A stretch of DNA of 64,000 nt from NCBI RefSeq assembly GCF_019279795.1, contig NC_056732.1, positions 1,080,748,119-1,080,812,118 on the forward strand, in the 5' to 3' direction. The notes beneath the pieces were generated by a model that was not told the origin of the DNA, made no database searches, and worked only from the letters and a program-made list of their open reading frames with translations. This document shows, in pieces, positions 1 to 11,745 of this stretch (position 1 is the stretch's first letter; each line of letters starts with the position of its first letter). The DNA is from Protopterus annectens. Lineage: Eukaryota; Chordata; Ceratodontiformes; Protopteridae. The position numbers and the translations under genes were made by a program.

Positions 1-3
1 TCC

Positions 4-327
4 ATGAGCCAGGGCAATGGTGGGCGTTTGTGGCGTCGACGTGGCCGTATGCCAGCAACAGCAGCAGCTGGCAGTCGGCGCACATGACAACAGGCCCACG
101 CATGCCCCCATAGTGCCAGCAGCAGCCCCAGCAATGCTGGGTCTGTGCTGTCATCGGAACGCCCCAGGAGACCACGCGCACGTGGCTCTGGACAGTCCCA
201 ACAGGGACCTGTGTCCAGTCAACACACTCCCACTTCTGATGACAGTACCCAGTCTGGCTTAGTACTGGATAAGGTCCGTAGCACCCCTGCCAGGCACAGG
301 TACCGTGTCCGTGCTCACAGACACTGA
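4..327 (+). pseudogene. Arg/Ser/Pro-rich reading frame, partial, one in-frame stop
   Basis: Reading from the ATG at position 4, the frame is rich in Arg, Ala, Gly, Ser and Pro, hits a TGA near 85-87, then stays open from about 88 to 327. The second half contains clusters such as SSERPRRPRARG and a Ser/Asp/Thr-rich stretch. The composition is CpG-rich, unlike the CpG-poor DNA that follows, and resembles the base composition of the Harbinger transposase gene at 18.3-19.4 kb. I do not recognise a domain. It could be the C-terminal tail of a Harbinger second protein (Myb/SANT-like partner), but that is a guess from composition and context only; the window edge cuts off anything upstream. Confidence 0.2.
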
Positions 328-1699
328 TCTGTATGACCTGCCAGGTGCAGTCTGTGGCTGTCCACAAACCCCTGTATATGGCAGCCATGAGGTGGAACTG
401 TGTGCGTGCATACACACATGCGAAATGTTAACACCTAGGGTGACCACATACACGCACACACTGCACCAACACTACCCCACCCTGTACTGCTGCCCCTCAC
501 CAACATACATACACACATGTCAATTGGTGGTATCAGTGGCTGACTCAGGCATACCTAATCCACACCCTGTGCATATGATGACACTGTGCCACCTCCTGCA
601 ATCTCCAACATCATTGCGGGAACAGGTAAACACATTGCTGATGCACAGGGTGACTACATAGAAGTGTATTAGTAGTATCATGTTGGTAACAGTACAGTGT
701 GCTGCTATGACTGTGTGTATACCCCAGCATGCCTGCTGCAGTAACTGTATGAATGTCCTGAATTGTTATCTGCACTCATAGTACATACCAAAGTGTAACA
801 GCTGCACATAATTGCATGCCGGTGGTAAGGTTGTCAACAGATAGCCGCATACATGGGTAGCACAGCGGGAAAGCTAATGCAAGTAGTGATATGCAATGGT
901 GGACATGTACAGTAATGGTGTCAAGTTGCCCACGACTATGCAATGTGGATGTTCGCGCATGTAGAGATGTGTGCAGTACCAATGTAATCCAAATCACAAA
1001 TAACTATGACATAATATCAGTTCTACCATGGGCATCTGCGCTGTGTATTCCTGGGTACATGTTGATAGTGCATACATATTTGCATTGTTACTTACTGTTA
1101 TTGTTACCCCTTCTTTGTTGTACAATGCACTACTTCCAGCCCTGTTTACTGTAGCTTTGTTTGCATGCATGTTCGCTTGGGGTTCCCTGGAACACTGCTT
1201 ACACCTGCAATGCAGAGTTACAGTGCTTCTGTAGACTCCTAGTGACATCTGCATAGCGTACGATACATATGTCAACTTTACACATGACAGAACGTCACTG
1301 TCTGTCCTGTACGCATGTACGTTGCCTGTGACACATTGCACATGTCTTACCTGGCATTTACCCACGTGTGCAGTCATATATGCCAGTGCTATGAAACAGT
1401 TGCGGTACACCCACACATACACACCTTCAGTATGTTGTTCCCCATTGGCCCTATGTGTTGGTACTCACCATGGCAATCACACTACTAGGGTAGCATGTGC
1501 AAAGGTAACCTGTGAATCACCTCTATGGTCCAGTTGTGGTTTATGTGAGTCATGTGGCAATGTCACAGCTGCCACATGTATGCAGTCAGCCATCACCCTT
1601 GGCCAGGAACGTACAACACATGTGTGGGATGCCACCACACAGCCAATCTGGGGACTGGGCTCTCTGAACCCAGTAATGCCATACCCTGTCAGGTGGCAT
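328..1699. other. No gene recognised; CA/TG-rich decayed DNA
   Basis: This stretch has short open frames in all phases, none with a recognisable domain. It is strongly enriched in CA/TG words (ACAC, CATG, TGTG) and almost free of CpG after about 340, as expected of old methylated repeat DNA. I see no promoter, RNA gene or repeat boundary that I can defend. Confidence 0.4.
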
Positions 1700-2725
1700 G
1701 TCATATATACTACATCCTGGACAAACTTCAACTCCAATCCCTGCTGCTACTATTGATAAAACCCCTGAAAATGTTTCTGATAGTTTTGACCAATTCTTTA
1801 CTGAGACATTTCAGCCCCTAGCGAACCATCTACCTCCTAGCTCCCCTGGTCCTGAAAGTAGCACCCCTAGAAACCTACTTGCGTTCAGCTGCCAACCAGT
1901 CGCCACTTCACTTCTTCGTACCTTGATTGAAACAGTGAAACCCACTACACTTTCTGCTGATCTACTCCCTGCCGCGAACCTATCAAAATCAGATGATGCT
2001 ATTGCTTACCCTGTCTCAAAAGTAATCAAACGAACCATGGTAAAATCTAAATTTCCCACCATCTGGAAAATATCATATGTAATCCCACTTCACAAAGGAG
2101 GCAGCTCTACTGAATTCTCCAATTATAGGCCAATAGCTATACTCTCTCCACTTGCAAAGATTATGGAAACTTTAATCATAGACAATTCATGCACCACCTA
2201 ATCCAAAATCGCCTTATGGCAAACACTCAGCATGGCTTCCGTCCTCATCACAGCACTACTTCTGGCCTCCAAGCCTTTACTAACACCATAAACCATACTT
2301 GCAACACTAATTATATATCCTCAGCCCTCTTCTTGGATCTTTCCAAGGCACACGATATGGTTGATCACCAACTTGTAATCCACACCCTGCAAACATTCTG
2401 TCTAGATACTGGAGCCTTCCAATGGTTTCAATCCTACCTGTATGGTCGACAGCAGGCTGGCCTCTGGCAGAACAAACTCTCTAACCTTCTACCTAACACC
2501 CTCAGAGTATCACAAGACTCTATACTAGGGCCCTTGCTGTTCTCCATCTTCATTAACGACCTTTATACTGTCATCCCAAAAGTCAGCTGTATCCAATATG
2601 CTGAAGACTCTACTCTGATCTGCCCAGCCACATCTCCAGTAGAGTTATGGTCAGCTACCCAGACCACCTTTAATACAACAGAAAACTGGCTTTCTGAACA
2701 TCGTCTGATCCTAAATCCCAAATAA
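1698..2725 (+). pseudogene. L2-like LINE reverse transcriptase, broken
   Basis: RNA-dependent DNA polymerase domain of the LINE, used in target-primed reverse transcription. Two frames overlap (1698-2201 and 2189-2725), so there is a frameshift near 2190. Visible motifs in order are PLHKGGSS followed by NYRPIAILS (RT block 2 type), FLDLSKAHDMVDH at about 2330-2370 (block A aspartates), a GPLLFSIFINDL block, and YAED at 2596-2607 where the catalytic box should be YADD. The second catalytic-box position is therefore substituted (D to E). A stop at 2723-2725 ends the open frame, while homology to the C-terminal region continues in other frames to about 3450. The copy is dead. Confidence 0.8.
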
Positions 2726-3722
2726 ACTAAACTGCTGTTATTTCACCAACATGTAGGTCTACCACTTTCACCTTTACCATAACATCAACTGATGGCACAA
2801 TAATCTCCCCTGACCCATCTACTAAACTATTAGGTGTCATCATAGACAATAATCTCAAATGTGACCTACATGTTAACCAAATTATCAAAGCCATCAATAA
2901 AAAACTAGGGTCACTTTATAGAATAAAAGCCTTCCTAGCCCCTCCAGCTAAAGGTGCCATAGCTCGCTCACACCTTCTTTCAACCCTTCTGTATGCATCC
3001 CCTCTACTCTCGAATATGAACAAGACTGTCCTTAACAAACACTCAATTTGATACAACCACATTGCTAGGTTTGCCACTTGGCTGCCTTTTAGGACACATC
3101 ATTGCATCAATCTAAATCAGCTTGGTTGGCTTGCAATACCCAGCCTAATACAGTATAACCAACTGATTATGGCCTATAAAATCCTCTATAATCTGGACAA
3201 TACTCCTGCACTTCAAATATTATAAACCCCGATAACAATCCTAGACCGCTTCGATCCTCTAACAAACTACTAATTCAGACTAGCAAATTTAATAACACAG
3301 CCGGTGATTCTCTCTTTGCAAACTCTGTAAGTAGATCCTGGAACTCACTTCCAGCTGATATTAACTTACTTTCCACCTTAGGTCAATTTAACACTAGACT
3401 CAAACAAAATTTGTCACTTAACTGGCTATGTCAATGTATCAAGCCTGGCTAACTCGAATGTGTAAAATCTGTGAACCAGTTTACTGTGTAATTTAATTTA
3501 ATCCTGACTTGTGCGCAGGACTAACATTAACATGTGGAACATGTTTAACTTGCTTACTTATGTAATCTCTGTAAATAATCTGTTTGTAATATATAATGCT
3601 GGTATTATGTAATGCTGTATCTGCTTACCCTTGTAGCTTTTCTCCCCGGGCCTCCCCTGGAAATGGACATGCATCCAGTCGGACTATCCCGGTCAACAAA
3701 TGTAGGATAAATAAAATATATT
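1700..3722 (+). mobile_element. L2-like (CR1/L2 group) LINE, 5'-truncated copy 1
   Basis: A 5'-truncated non-LTR retrotransposon that starts in the linker before the reverse transcriptase and runs to its 3' end. The coding part is at 1700-3450 and a short 3' UTR follows. The last 90 bases (about 3630-3720: CCCCGGGCCTCCCCTGG, then the (AATAAA)-type end) match the end of the second copy at 25.99-26.09 kb, which fixes the family's 3' terminus. Family placement rests on the RT motifs and this shared tail. It sits in CA/TG-rich DNA, so it probably inserted into an older repeat. No target-site duplication could be resolved. Confidence 0.75.
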
Positions 3723-3724
3723 AC

Positions 3725-5130
3725 AGTGACTACAAGACAAGTCACACATTGACATGCACTGACAGCATGCTGAACACACTGGGGCATACGTGGGGACTCA
3801 GAATAGCATCCTGCCTGAGCATCACACACCTCCGCAGCTGGCACACAGGCATATGTTCCGTCGGAACAGAGCACATGCCACACATGGCACACACATCCCC
3901 TGTGCCACACACTCACAGCCTGTAGGGCTACACAACACACCTGCTACAGATGTGTCAGGTACCTGTCTTGGGTGCTGCACTGGAGTCCCGCTCAACAGGC
4001 TGTATCTGGTGAAGGTCACAGTGATATGCCTCAGGAGCACTATGGTCCACCACAGAACACATGCATACAGGTCAGTCAGAGGCATGGACACATAGGACTC
4101 AACTCATTGACCATGCCAGTATGGCTGACCTGAGACATACCTCCCTGGACTACATGATAGGGAACATAGAATGGATCTCTCAGCATGTGGCACAGGCCAG
4201 TATGAGCCTGATCTTGGTTGCCAACATACCCTCACCAGGTATGCTGCCACTATATGTGGGAAGGGTGTTGTATGTCTACATTATGCTCAGTCTCCACTGT
4301 CATTCATAGGGTATCCGCTGGCTGTCAACGTGTGCTTACATGCTAGGGAAGCCACAATGATGTGCAAGGGTCATCTTGCACGTGACACCCATGGCCCGAT
4401 GTATAATGGCAAAGCTCCTTGGTACACACATACTGCCTTATGCTGCAGGACATGGTTTACATAGCCACCTCCATGGGTATCACACAGGTTAGGACACTAA
4501 CAGTGCTGCTAAACAACAACAGCAGTGTACACCAGAAGATGCATGCACCAGACACTGTCCTCAGCACGGTGAACTGCAATGTCTGTGCAGTACCAGATTC
4601 CTGATTCATGGCTCACAGGTGTTACCCATCACTGACAGGTTATGCCCCATACCATGCCTGTCGTCCCCTACACATGTAACACACATGGACAGGGGGGTGG
4701 TATCCCAAGGTACCACAGATACACACACCTCCAGGTTGTTGGCACAGCACAAAGCATCAGGGCCTAATCATGTGCAGCTAGCAGTGTGTCGGACTGCCAT
4801 CTGGTTCATAGCCTTGCACACACAACCCTCCCATACACAGGAAGACCACCTATCCTCCATAACAACACTGGCAATATGACAGTCTCAAGAACTGTGTTGA
4901 TATGGCTGGACTGCATCCAGCCAAACATTGTGCGTGAGCATTACTGTAGCTACAACACACTAGTTGAAGGGTTCACAGCATGTGGTCACTGAATTGCAGT
5001 GGAATGACATGTTACCACTACCACAACAGGTGGGAACATGCAGCACCTGTACATCAACTACATGTACACTATATGGCCCAGACCAGATGTGTATCCCCTG
5101 CTGTAGGTATTTTACAATATACACCCACAC
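3725..5130 (+). mobile_element. CR1 LINE copy H: ORF1 esterase to endonuclease, highly diverged
   Basis: Aligned by eye with CR1 copy B (55.7-57.0 kb). The stretch 3990-4260 parallels the ORF1 esterase region of copy B, including a recognisable DLRHTSLDYM block (GVNDLR block of an SGNH-type hydrolase in better copies) and the SPGMLP segment. The stretch 4490-5105 parallels the start of ORF2 and the endonuclease. All frames are broken and CpGs have been lost. Both ends are approximate. It appears much older than copies A, B and C, or belongs to another subfamily. Confidence 0.55.
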
Positions 5131-5429
5131 TGTATAGAGACATACCACGTGCGGACCCTGCACAGTAAGACACAGTCATATTGGTATACATTGCAAATAC
5201 CATTTATCCACTCGAGGCATGTGTCAGACATGGTAACTACTGCAGGTCACAGGTATTTATGTGTATCTGTCCCACACATACATCATGTGTGCAATGCCAT
5301 TGCTGGTTTAGGCAATGGCATGCATTGTTATGTACAAAGACCCACACAAGGTCATACTGTGTGACACAACCACACGTGGCAGTTGTGGGTTATCAAAACA
5401 TACCTATCTGTACTCTGACAATGGTAATA

Positions 5430-7313
5430 GACACAGTAGCAGAGCGCACTATTGGCATTACTAGCCAACTAGCCCTGTTTGGCTGTGCTGATAGTGTGGT
5501 GACATCCCCTGTGTTTACTGGGGGAATATGCAGCATATGGTGTATTGTAGTATTTGCCAAAAGGATCTGTTCTCTCACACTTGCATTTACACACACCCTA
5601 CTACCCACACACACACGCACACTTGCCATTTGCAGGATTCATTCCCCTACCTAAGTCACGACACGTGAGAGAGACGCATTAGCGAAGCGCACTATTCGGA
5701 TTACTAGATAGTTCCTCTTCTCCGGCTGTACTTATAGGGTGCTGACAACATCAGTATTTTGAAAGGGTAATGTGCATCAGGTAGTGTGATCTCCTGATTG
5801 CCAAAACTAACATGTTTTTCATACGGAAATGCACACACACAAACTCCCCACATCCAATTTACAGGTTTCAAACTCCTACCTAACTACATTACAACACTCG
5901 GGAGAGACGCATTAGCAGAGTGCGCTATTCGCATTACTGGGAGACTTCCCTTCTCCTGCTGTACTTATAGGGTGCTGACATCATCTGTGTTTAGAAAGGA
6001 GAATGTGCATCCTGTAGTGTGTTCTCCCAGTTGCCAAAAGGGACATTTCCCTCACACAAAATTGCACACACACTAACCTCCCTCATCCAAACACACACAC
6101 TTGCCATTTGCAGGATTCAAACCACTACCTAACTATGTTATGACACTCGAGACGGATGCATTAGCAGAGCACGCTATTCGCATTATTGGGAGGCTTCCCT
6201 TCTCCTGCTGTACTTCTAGGGTGCTGACATCATCTGTGTTTAGAAAGGGGAATGTGCATCCTGTAGTGTGTTCTCCCAGTTGCCAAAAGGGACATTTCCC
6301 TCACAAAATTGCACACACACTAACCCCCTCATCCAAACACACACACTTGCCATTTGCAGGATTCAAACCACTACCTAACTATGTTATGACACTCGAGACG
6401 GACGCATTAGCAGAGCGCGCTATTCGCATTACTGGGGGGCTTCCCTTCTCCTGCTGTACTTATAGGGTGCTGACATCATCTGTGTTTAGAAAGGGGAATG
6501 TGCATCCTGTAGTGTGTTCTCCCAGTTGCCAAAAGGGACATTTCCCTCATACAAAATTGCACACACACTAACCCCCCTCATCCAAACACACACACTTGCC
6601 ATTTGCAGGATTCAAACCACTACCTAACTATGTTATGACACTCGAGACGGACGATTAGCAGAGCGCTATTCGCGTTACTGGGAGGTTTCCTTTATTCTGC
6701 TGTACTTATAGGGTGCTGACATCATCTGTGTTTAGAAAGTGAATGTGCATCCTGTAGTGTGTTCTCCCAGTTGCCAAAAGGGACATTTCCCTCACACAAA
6801 ATTGCACACACACTAACCCCCCTCATCCAAACACACACACTTGCCATTTGCAGGATTCAAACCACTACCCAACTATGTTATGACACTCGAGACGGACGCA
6901 TTAGCAGAGCGCGCTATTCGCATTACTGGGAGGCTTCCCTTCTCCTGCTGTACTTATAGGGTGCTGACATCATCAGTGTTTAGAAAGGGGAATGTGCATC
7001 CTGTAGTGTATTCTCCTAGTTGGCAAAAGGGATACTTCTTTCAAACAGTCTTGAACACACACTAACCCCCTCCACACACACTGAGCATGTACAGGATTCA
7101 AACCCCTACCTAACTATTTTATGACACTCAAGACGGACGCATTAGCGGAGCGCGCTATTCGCATTACTGGGAGGTTTCCCTTCTCCTGCTGTACTTATAG
7201 GGTGCTGACATCATCAGTGTTTAGAAAGGTGAATGTGCATCCTGTAGTGTGTTTTCCCAGTTGCCAAAAGGGACATTTCCCTCTCACAGCCTTTCACACA
7301 CACAAACCCCACT

Positions 7314-7352
<39 letters not shown>

Positions 7353-7510
7353 AGCATTTGCAGGATTCAAACCCCTACCTAACTATATTATGACACTTGA
7401 GGGAGACGCATTAGCAGAGCGCACTATCCGAATTACTGGGCATCTGTTCTGCACCTGTAGTATTTATAGGGTGCTGACATCTTTATTTCTACAGAGGTAT
7501 GTACATGTAG
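5430..7510. repeat. Tandem array, about 8-9 units of ~248 bp
   Basis: A unit of about 248 bp recurs with GCAGGATTC(A)AAC-type marks at about 5632, 5863, 6111, 6358, 6607, 6852, 7091 and 7360 (spacings 231, 248, 247, 249, 245, 239, 269). A still more diverged unit starts near 5430. Inner units (6.0-7.0 kb) are nearly identical, while outer ones are diverged, the usual signature of unequal exchange in a satellite. Each unit ends in a CA-rich stretch. Open frames run through the units (for example 6101-6571), but they only repeat the same translated unit and look non-coding. Read on the minus strand, the unit has tRNA-like blocks: CTGCTAA flanked by a short pairable stem, then GGTTTGAATCC. Confidence 0.9.
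7318..7350. repeat. (CA)n microsatellite
   Basis: About 16 CA dinucleotides lie inside the last-but-one unit of the 248-bp array. They account for that unit's extra length (269 against about 248 bp). Confidence 0.95.
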
Positions 7511-7529
7511 TACTACCTGTCAGGTGGGG

Positions 7530-8315
7530 GATAGCATATATATGCATTTGCAGCCACCTACGTCAGGGTCAGATATGCACATCGCACTGGCAGGTTATGT
7601 TCTATACCATGCTTTGGGACCACAGGACCTGTAACACACAACACAACCAGTCCAGAACACCACACCCACATCGAGGACACACACTTAGCTTCCCTGGGAA
7701 CAGTGCCAGGATATGCAGGTGTTCACATACACCATTCCAGTTGTTAACATCAGGTACAGGCATATTGTGTGTGAGAACTACTCAGGCCTCTACCACTTTA
7801 CCCTACAGCCACTACAATTTGTGGGTCCATGTGCTATGGCAGAACCACACACCACAGCCACATGGGGGAATACATATTGCATCTGTCCATCTGCAACGTG
7901 GGTACTCACTGTTCCACACCAGAGGTAGACCACCATTGTTGATATCTGACCATACCCACCTTTCCCTGGACATCCATATCCCATCTCCACCCCCAGGCAA
8001 GGTTGTCACTGCACACAAACTGTATTTAGCACAAGCAGACTCTACACTTGTGTAGACTGGGGTGGACGACTTCAGAGGACCCATGCTGGAGGACTATACT
8101 GGCCACTCAGCATAATCCCTGACAATTGCTTTCTATGAGCATGTGTACGATTTGCATTGGTCATGCTATCCCACATATACCCATGACTGCTCCACAACAA
8201 GACACCTGTCAGCTGTACACCAGCCATATATGCGCCGTACAACAGACAGAGTGACCTAATACATTGAAGAGCTGTAGCCCACAGAGGGAGGACATCTGTG
8301 AACAGTTCCGACACA
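7530..8315 (+). mobile_element. CR1 LINE copy I, endonuclease and linker part, diverged
   Basis: Plus-strand CR1-derived sequence. The stretch 7740-7960 parallels the endonuclease end of copy B (56830-57050), including the region of the SDHKLISL block, read here as SDHTHLSLDIHIPS at about 7945-7985. Sequence to about 8310 corresponds to the ORF2 linker. The copy is interrupted at 8316 by minus-strand copy A. A matching plus-strand CR1 3' end reappears at 11420-11745, so the two pieces are probably one element split by copy A. All frames are broken. Confidence 0.5.
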
Positions 8316-8377
8316 GCACTTAGGTTCATAGGTTCATAGGTTTATACTAGGCTATCTGCCCTAAGGCATTTATAAGC

Positions 8378-9928
8378 CTAGCCCAGAGTTTTGTGGCTTA
8401 CGCCACCCCTTATGTTAAAAAATACTGTGCCCATTAGTTTGTTGTGCCTCTGTCCAGCAGTGACACAGAGATGATTCGGGTAAACCTCGATCCCCATCCA
8501 CCGGTCAAGATTTCTCTTGAACAGAGCCAGCAAGGTGCTCTGCCTCACATGGACCGAGATTTTATTCCACAACATAGGGAGTCTCTGGGTGACAAATCTA
8601 TCCCTCCAGCATGTCCTATTTATATCCGTGCTAAGGTTTAAGTCGCTTGCTCTAGTGGATCTGGTAGATTTGGATTTTTTGAGGTGGAGCATGTCCATTA
8701 ATTCCGGGTTGGACATGGCCTTGTATGTCAGGCACAGGTCACCTCTGAGCAGACGGTATGCGACTGAATAGAGCTGGAGTTTCTTCAGTCTGGCAGCATA
8801 TGACAGATTTTGGAGTCCCCTTATCCTTTTGGTGAGGAACTTTTGGGGTCTCTCCAATTGCAGCAGGTGTCGGGTGAGATACATCCCGAATGGGGCATTG
8901 TACTCGATTATTGGTCTGATAAGTGAAGAGTACAGGGGAACAATGACCTCACTTGATCTGGATGTGAATCCCTTCATGATCAGGTGGGCAATGTAGAAGG
9001 TTTTTCTAACCACTTTAGCAATGTGAGTGTAAAAAGAAAGGCCACTGTCAACCTGGGTCCCCAGGTCCCTGATAACCTCTTCTGTGCTTAGTGGATTGCC
9101 ACCTATATGGTAGCTTGGGGTTACCTTGTTTTTCCCGAAGGGTATGACTATACATTTTTTGGCATTTAACTTCAGGCCATGGCTCTGGCACCAGCTATCA
9201 GTTTCCGTGAGACCCCTCTGAAGGATATCTGTGTCCGATGTACTTTCCACTATGGCTCCCAGTTTGCAGTCATCTGCAAACTTTGTCAGCTATAGTCCTC
9301 CTGTGTTAGCCTGTACTTCTGAGAAGTAGATGCCGAACAACAGGGGGCCAAGGACTGAGCCCTGTGGGACACCACTTGTGACTGGCTTGGAGTCTGACAT
9401 GGCGCCAGCTACTCTAACCCTGTGGGTTCTGTCCTTTAGCCAGTTTGCAACCCATCTTGTGACATATGGGTTTACATTTAAGCTAGTAAGTTTCTCTATA
9501 ATACCCGAGTGGGGTATTGTGTCGAAAGCTTTTGCAAGGTCAAGGTAGGCTGTATGGACTGCCTTTCCCTCATCAATGGCCTTGGTGACTGTTTCGAAGA
9601 AGTCGACCAAGTTTAAAAGGCATGATCTGCCCTTGACAAAGCCAAACTGGGTCGGGTCCAATGTCTGCAAGTCCCCTATGTCTTTGTTTATGAGTTCCTT
9701 TATGATCCTCCCCATAGCTTTGCAGACCAGGCTTGTTAAGCTTATGGGGCGGTAATTACCAGGGTCCGTAGAGGCACTGCCTTTGTGGAGTGGGACCACA
9801 GTTGCTGTACGCCACTCCTTGGGCACGTATCCTGTGGTAAGGCTAAGATTAAACAGCTGCCTTATGTGCGGGTTTAGTTCCTCATTGAGTTTGTGTAAAA
9901 CACAGCCGGGGACACCATCCGGTCCCAT
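8378..9928 (-). pseudogene. CR1 copy A ORF2: reverse transcriptase and C-terminal region, one nonsense stop
   Basis: Two frames, 9928-9290 and 9250-8378 (written 5' to 3' on the minus strand), lie in the same phase and are separated by a single TAG. In copy B the equivalent codon is TGG, so one W-to-stop change (G to A) breaks an otherwise open stretch of about 516 codons. Motifs in order: GPDGVPG, VPLHKGSA followed by NYRPISLTSL, AYLDLAKAFDTIPHSG, GVPQGSVLGPLLFGIYF, FADDCKLG (catalytic box, just after the stop), LNAKKC, then the C-terminal TCWRDRFVTQRLPMLWN block. This is the RT of target-primed reverse transcription plus the CR1 C-terminal region. No obvious function as it stands. Confidence 0.88.
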
Positions 9929-10241
9929 TGATGCTGTGTTTTTAGCTTTAGAGAGCAGCTTTCACCTGCACATTGGAGATGTCTGGGAGGCTGCACTCCG
10001 CTGGGATAGTTATCTCTCCTTTTGGGGGGGAGAAAGGGGTGAAGTTTGCACTGAACCTGTCTGCCAGTATGTTGGCAATGTGTGTGGGTTCAGTGATTTT
10101 TGTATCATTTTGGACTAATTCTGAGCAAATCTGGGAGTTTCCACCCAGGTTTCTAACATAGCTGAAGAAGGCCTTATGACTGTCTTTTGAATCTATGGCA
10201 ATTTTTCTCTCAAAGTTGGCCTTCGATGATTTTATGAGTGC

Positions 10242-10993
10242 TCATATTTTTTTACTAATAATGATCAAAGGTGTCTTCTCTTTTATGGATTTTGCTCTAT
10301 CACGTAACAACTTTCTCCTCTTATTGTAAAGTTTGTTTATGACTGGGGTCCACCAGACTGGACGTTTGCCCTTGGTGGAAAGAGTCTTGGTTTTATTAGG
10401 GATTGCCTGATCCATGCAGTCCTGGAGGTGTTCGTAGAAGGCATTTGTAAGGGCTTCCGCAGCTTGGGTTGTGGTTTCCACTGGCTCGGGGGCCTTGAAG
10501 GATACCACACCAGTCATGAGTAGTGTGAAGTTTGCTTTAGAGAAGTTCTTCACTGTGGTCTTTTTTGTTCGGGGTGGGTCGGGATGTGGATATCCAGTGA
10601 GATTAGTTTATGATCTGATCTCACCAATGAGGGATATACTTCCAGTGTGGAGCATTTTGTCCCCATGTTTGTGATGATGAGATCTAGTATATTTTCTCCT
10701 CTTGTGGGAACGGTGACTAGTTGTTCCATGGCATTTGAATTTATGAACTCCAGGAACCTTTGGGCTAGAAAGTTTGGGCTTGAGTAATGTTCCCAGTCTA
10801 TATTCGGGTAGTTGAAGTCACCCAATATAATGGTGTTTGGAGATACTTTTATACCCTCCAGTGTCTTCAGGAAGGCTGTGTGGGGTTCCTGAGTTTGAGA
10901 GGGTGGCCTGTAGCATGCTACAAATTGTAGAGCAGTTTTGCCTATGGTTAATTGCACCTGGATGGTTTCCGATGCTTCGTGCGTTGCCACCAA
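10242..10993 (-). pseudogene. CR1 copy A ORF2: endonuclease C-terminal half and linker
   Basis: APE-type endonuclease, which nicks target DNA to prime reverse transcription. The frame 10993-10550 contains VACYRPPSQ, LGDFNYPNIDWE (GDFN metal-site block) and SDHKLISL (catalytic SDH block). The frame 10553-10242 overlaps it by 4 bases in another phase and holds the linker with RPVWWTPVINKLYNKRRKL. Further upstream, 10994-11250 encodes the endonuclease N-terminus in other phases (a TET-type block near 11130). Frameshifts near 10240, 10550 and 11000 break the gene. Confidence 0.85.
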
Positions 10994-11419
10994 CCTGGAG
11001 GTGTGGGTATCCTTGATGAATATGGATACACCCCCTCCTTTTGTGGTGCGGTCTGGGTTTTGGGGCGGGCATGATATGAGGTAAAACCTGATAGTGCCGG
11101 GGTGCTCTCAGGAGCCTTGAACTAGGTTTCAGTCACAGCACAGACATCGATGTTCTCCATACTGAGAAGAGCCTCGAGTGCGTGCATTTTGAGATTTGGA
11201 CTTCTGGCATTGAGCAGCATTACCCTTAGTTTCTTCCCATTTTTGTTTTCTAGGGTGGTAGGTTTAGAATTTGAGCCTTGCCTAAAAAAGGCACTATGGG
11301 GGTGGCAAAAGCCTTAGCCAATATCCGGAATCCCAGGGGTGACAGGTGCAAGCCGTCCCTTGCGAAGCAGCGTGGCTTGTCAAGCATGTCATCCCAGGCA
11401 GACAGACACTGGATCCCCA

Positions 11420-11745
11420 CATATACTCATTACAACACAGTGTTGACAGTGGAATCGTCCAGAGAATGCAGATAGGGCTCCCCTCAGTCTGTTATTGACG
11501 GACACCTACTGTCAGAGATCCTCAGCAACCCTCTCACAGCACACACCGACAACATGGCTGTGGCTTAGCACATTCAATCCCTGGGACCTCCACGGTGCCC
11601 CTGCTTGACAGAGGCACAGCTCACTAGCCTCACATGTTGCCTTCTGTGACCTACTTTACAGTGGCACAGTAGCCTACTATCCTGGGGATGCAGATGCCAA
11701 GCACACTCTGGCTAGGCTGTCATTCCCTAGGGCAACAAGCCTAGT
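11420..11745 (+). mobile_element. CR1 copy I, 3' end
   Basis: Contains CTGCTTGACAGAGGCACAGC near 11607-11626, which matches the end of ORF2 in copy B (CTGCTCGACAGAGGCACAGC, 59150-59169). The following GGCTAGGCT and AGCCTAGTAT blocks up to about 11740 parallel the CR1 3' UTR. Orientation and order fit the missing end of copy I, cut off at 8315 by copy A. The octamer tail itself is degraded. Confidence 0.45.

Larger units (their letters stand above)
8316..11418 (-). mobile_element. CR1 LINE copy A (5'-truncated)
   Basis: Minus-strand CR1 with a clean 3' end: the octamer-type tail (repeats of CATAGGTT, i.e. AACCTATG on the element strand) lies at 8317-8345, followed inward by a GCCTAGC-containing 3' UTR and ORF2. 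The copy runs through RT, linker and endonuclease and stops near 11418 inside the end of ORF1, so most of ORF1 is missing. CR1 elements end in short octamer repeats rather than poly(A), which fits. It is one of the better preserved copies in the window and sits inside the older plus-strand copy I. Confidence 0.85.

Noticed and set aside
5430-7510. Repeat-protein gene in the 248-bp array
   Set aside because: Frames merely repeat the unit; indels between units change phase, and no start, splice or domain evidence supports coding.
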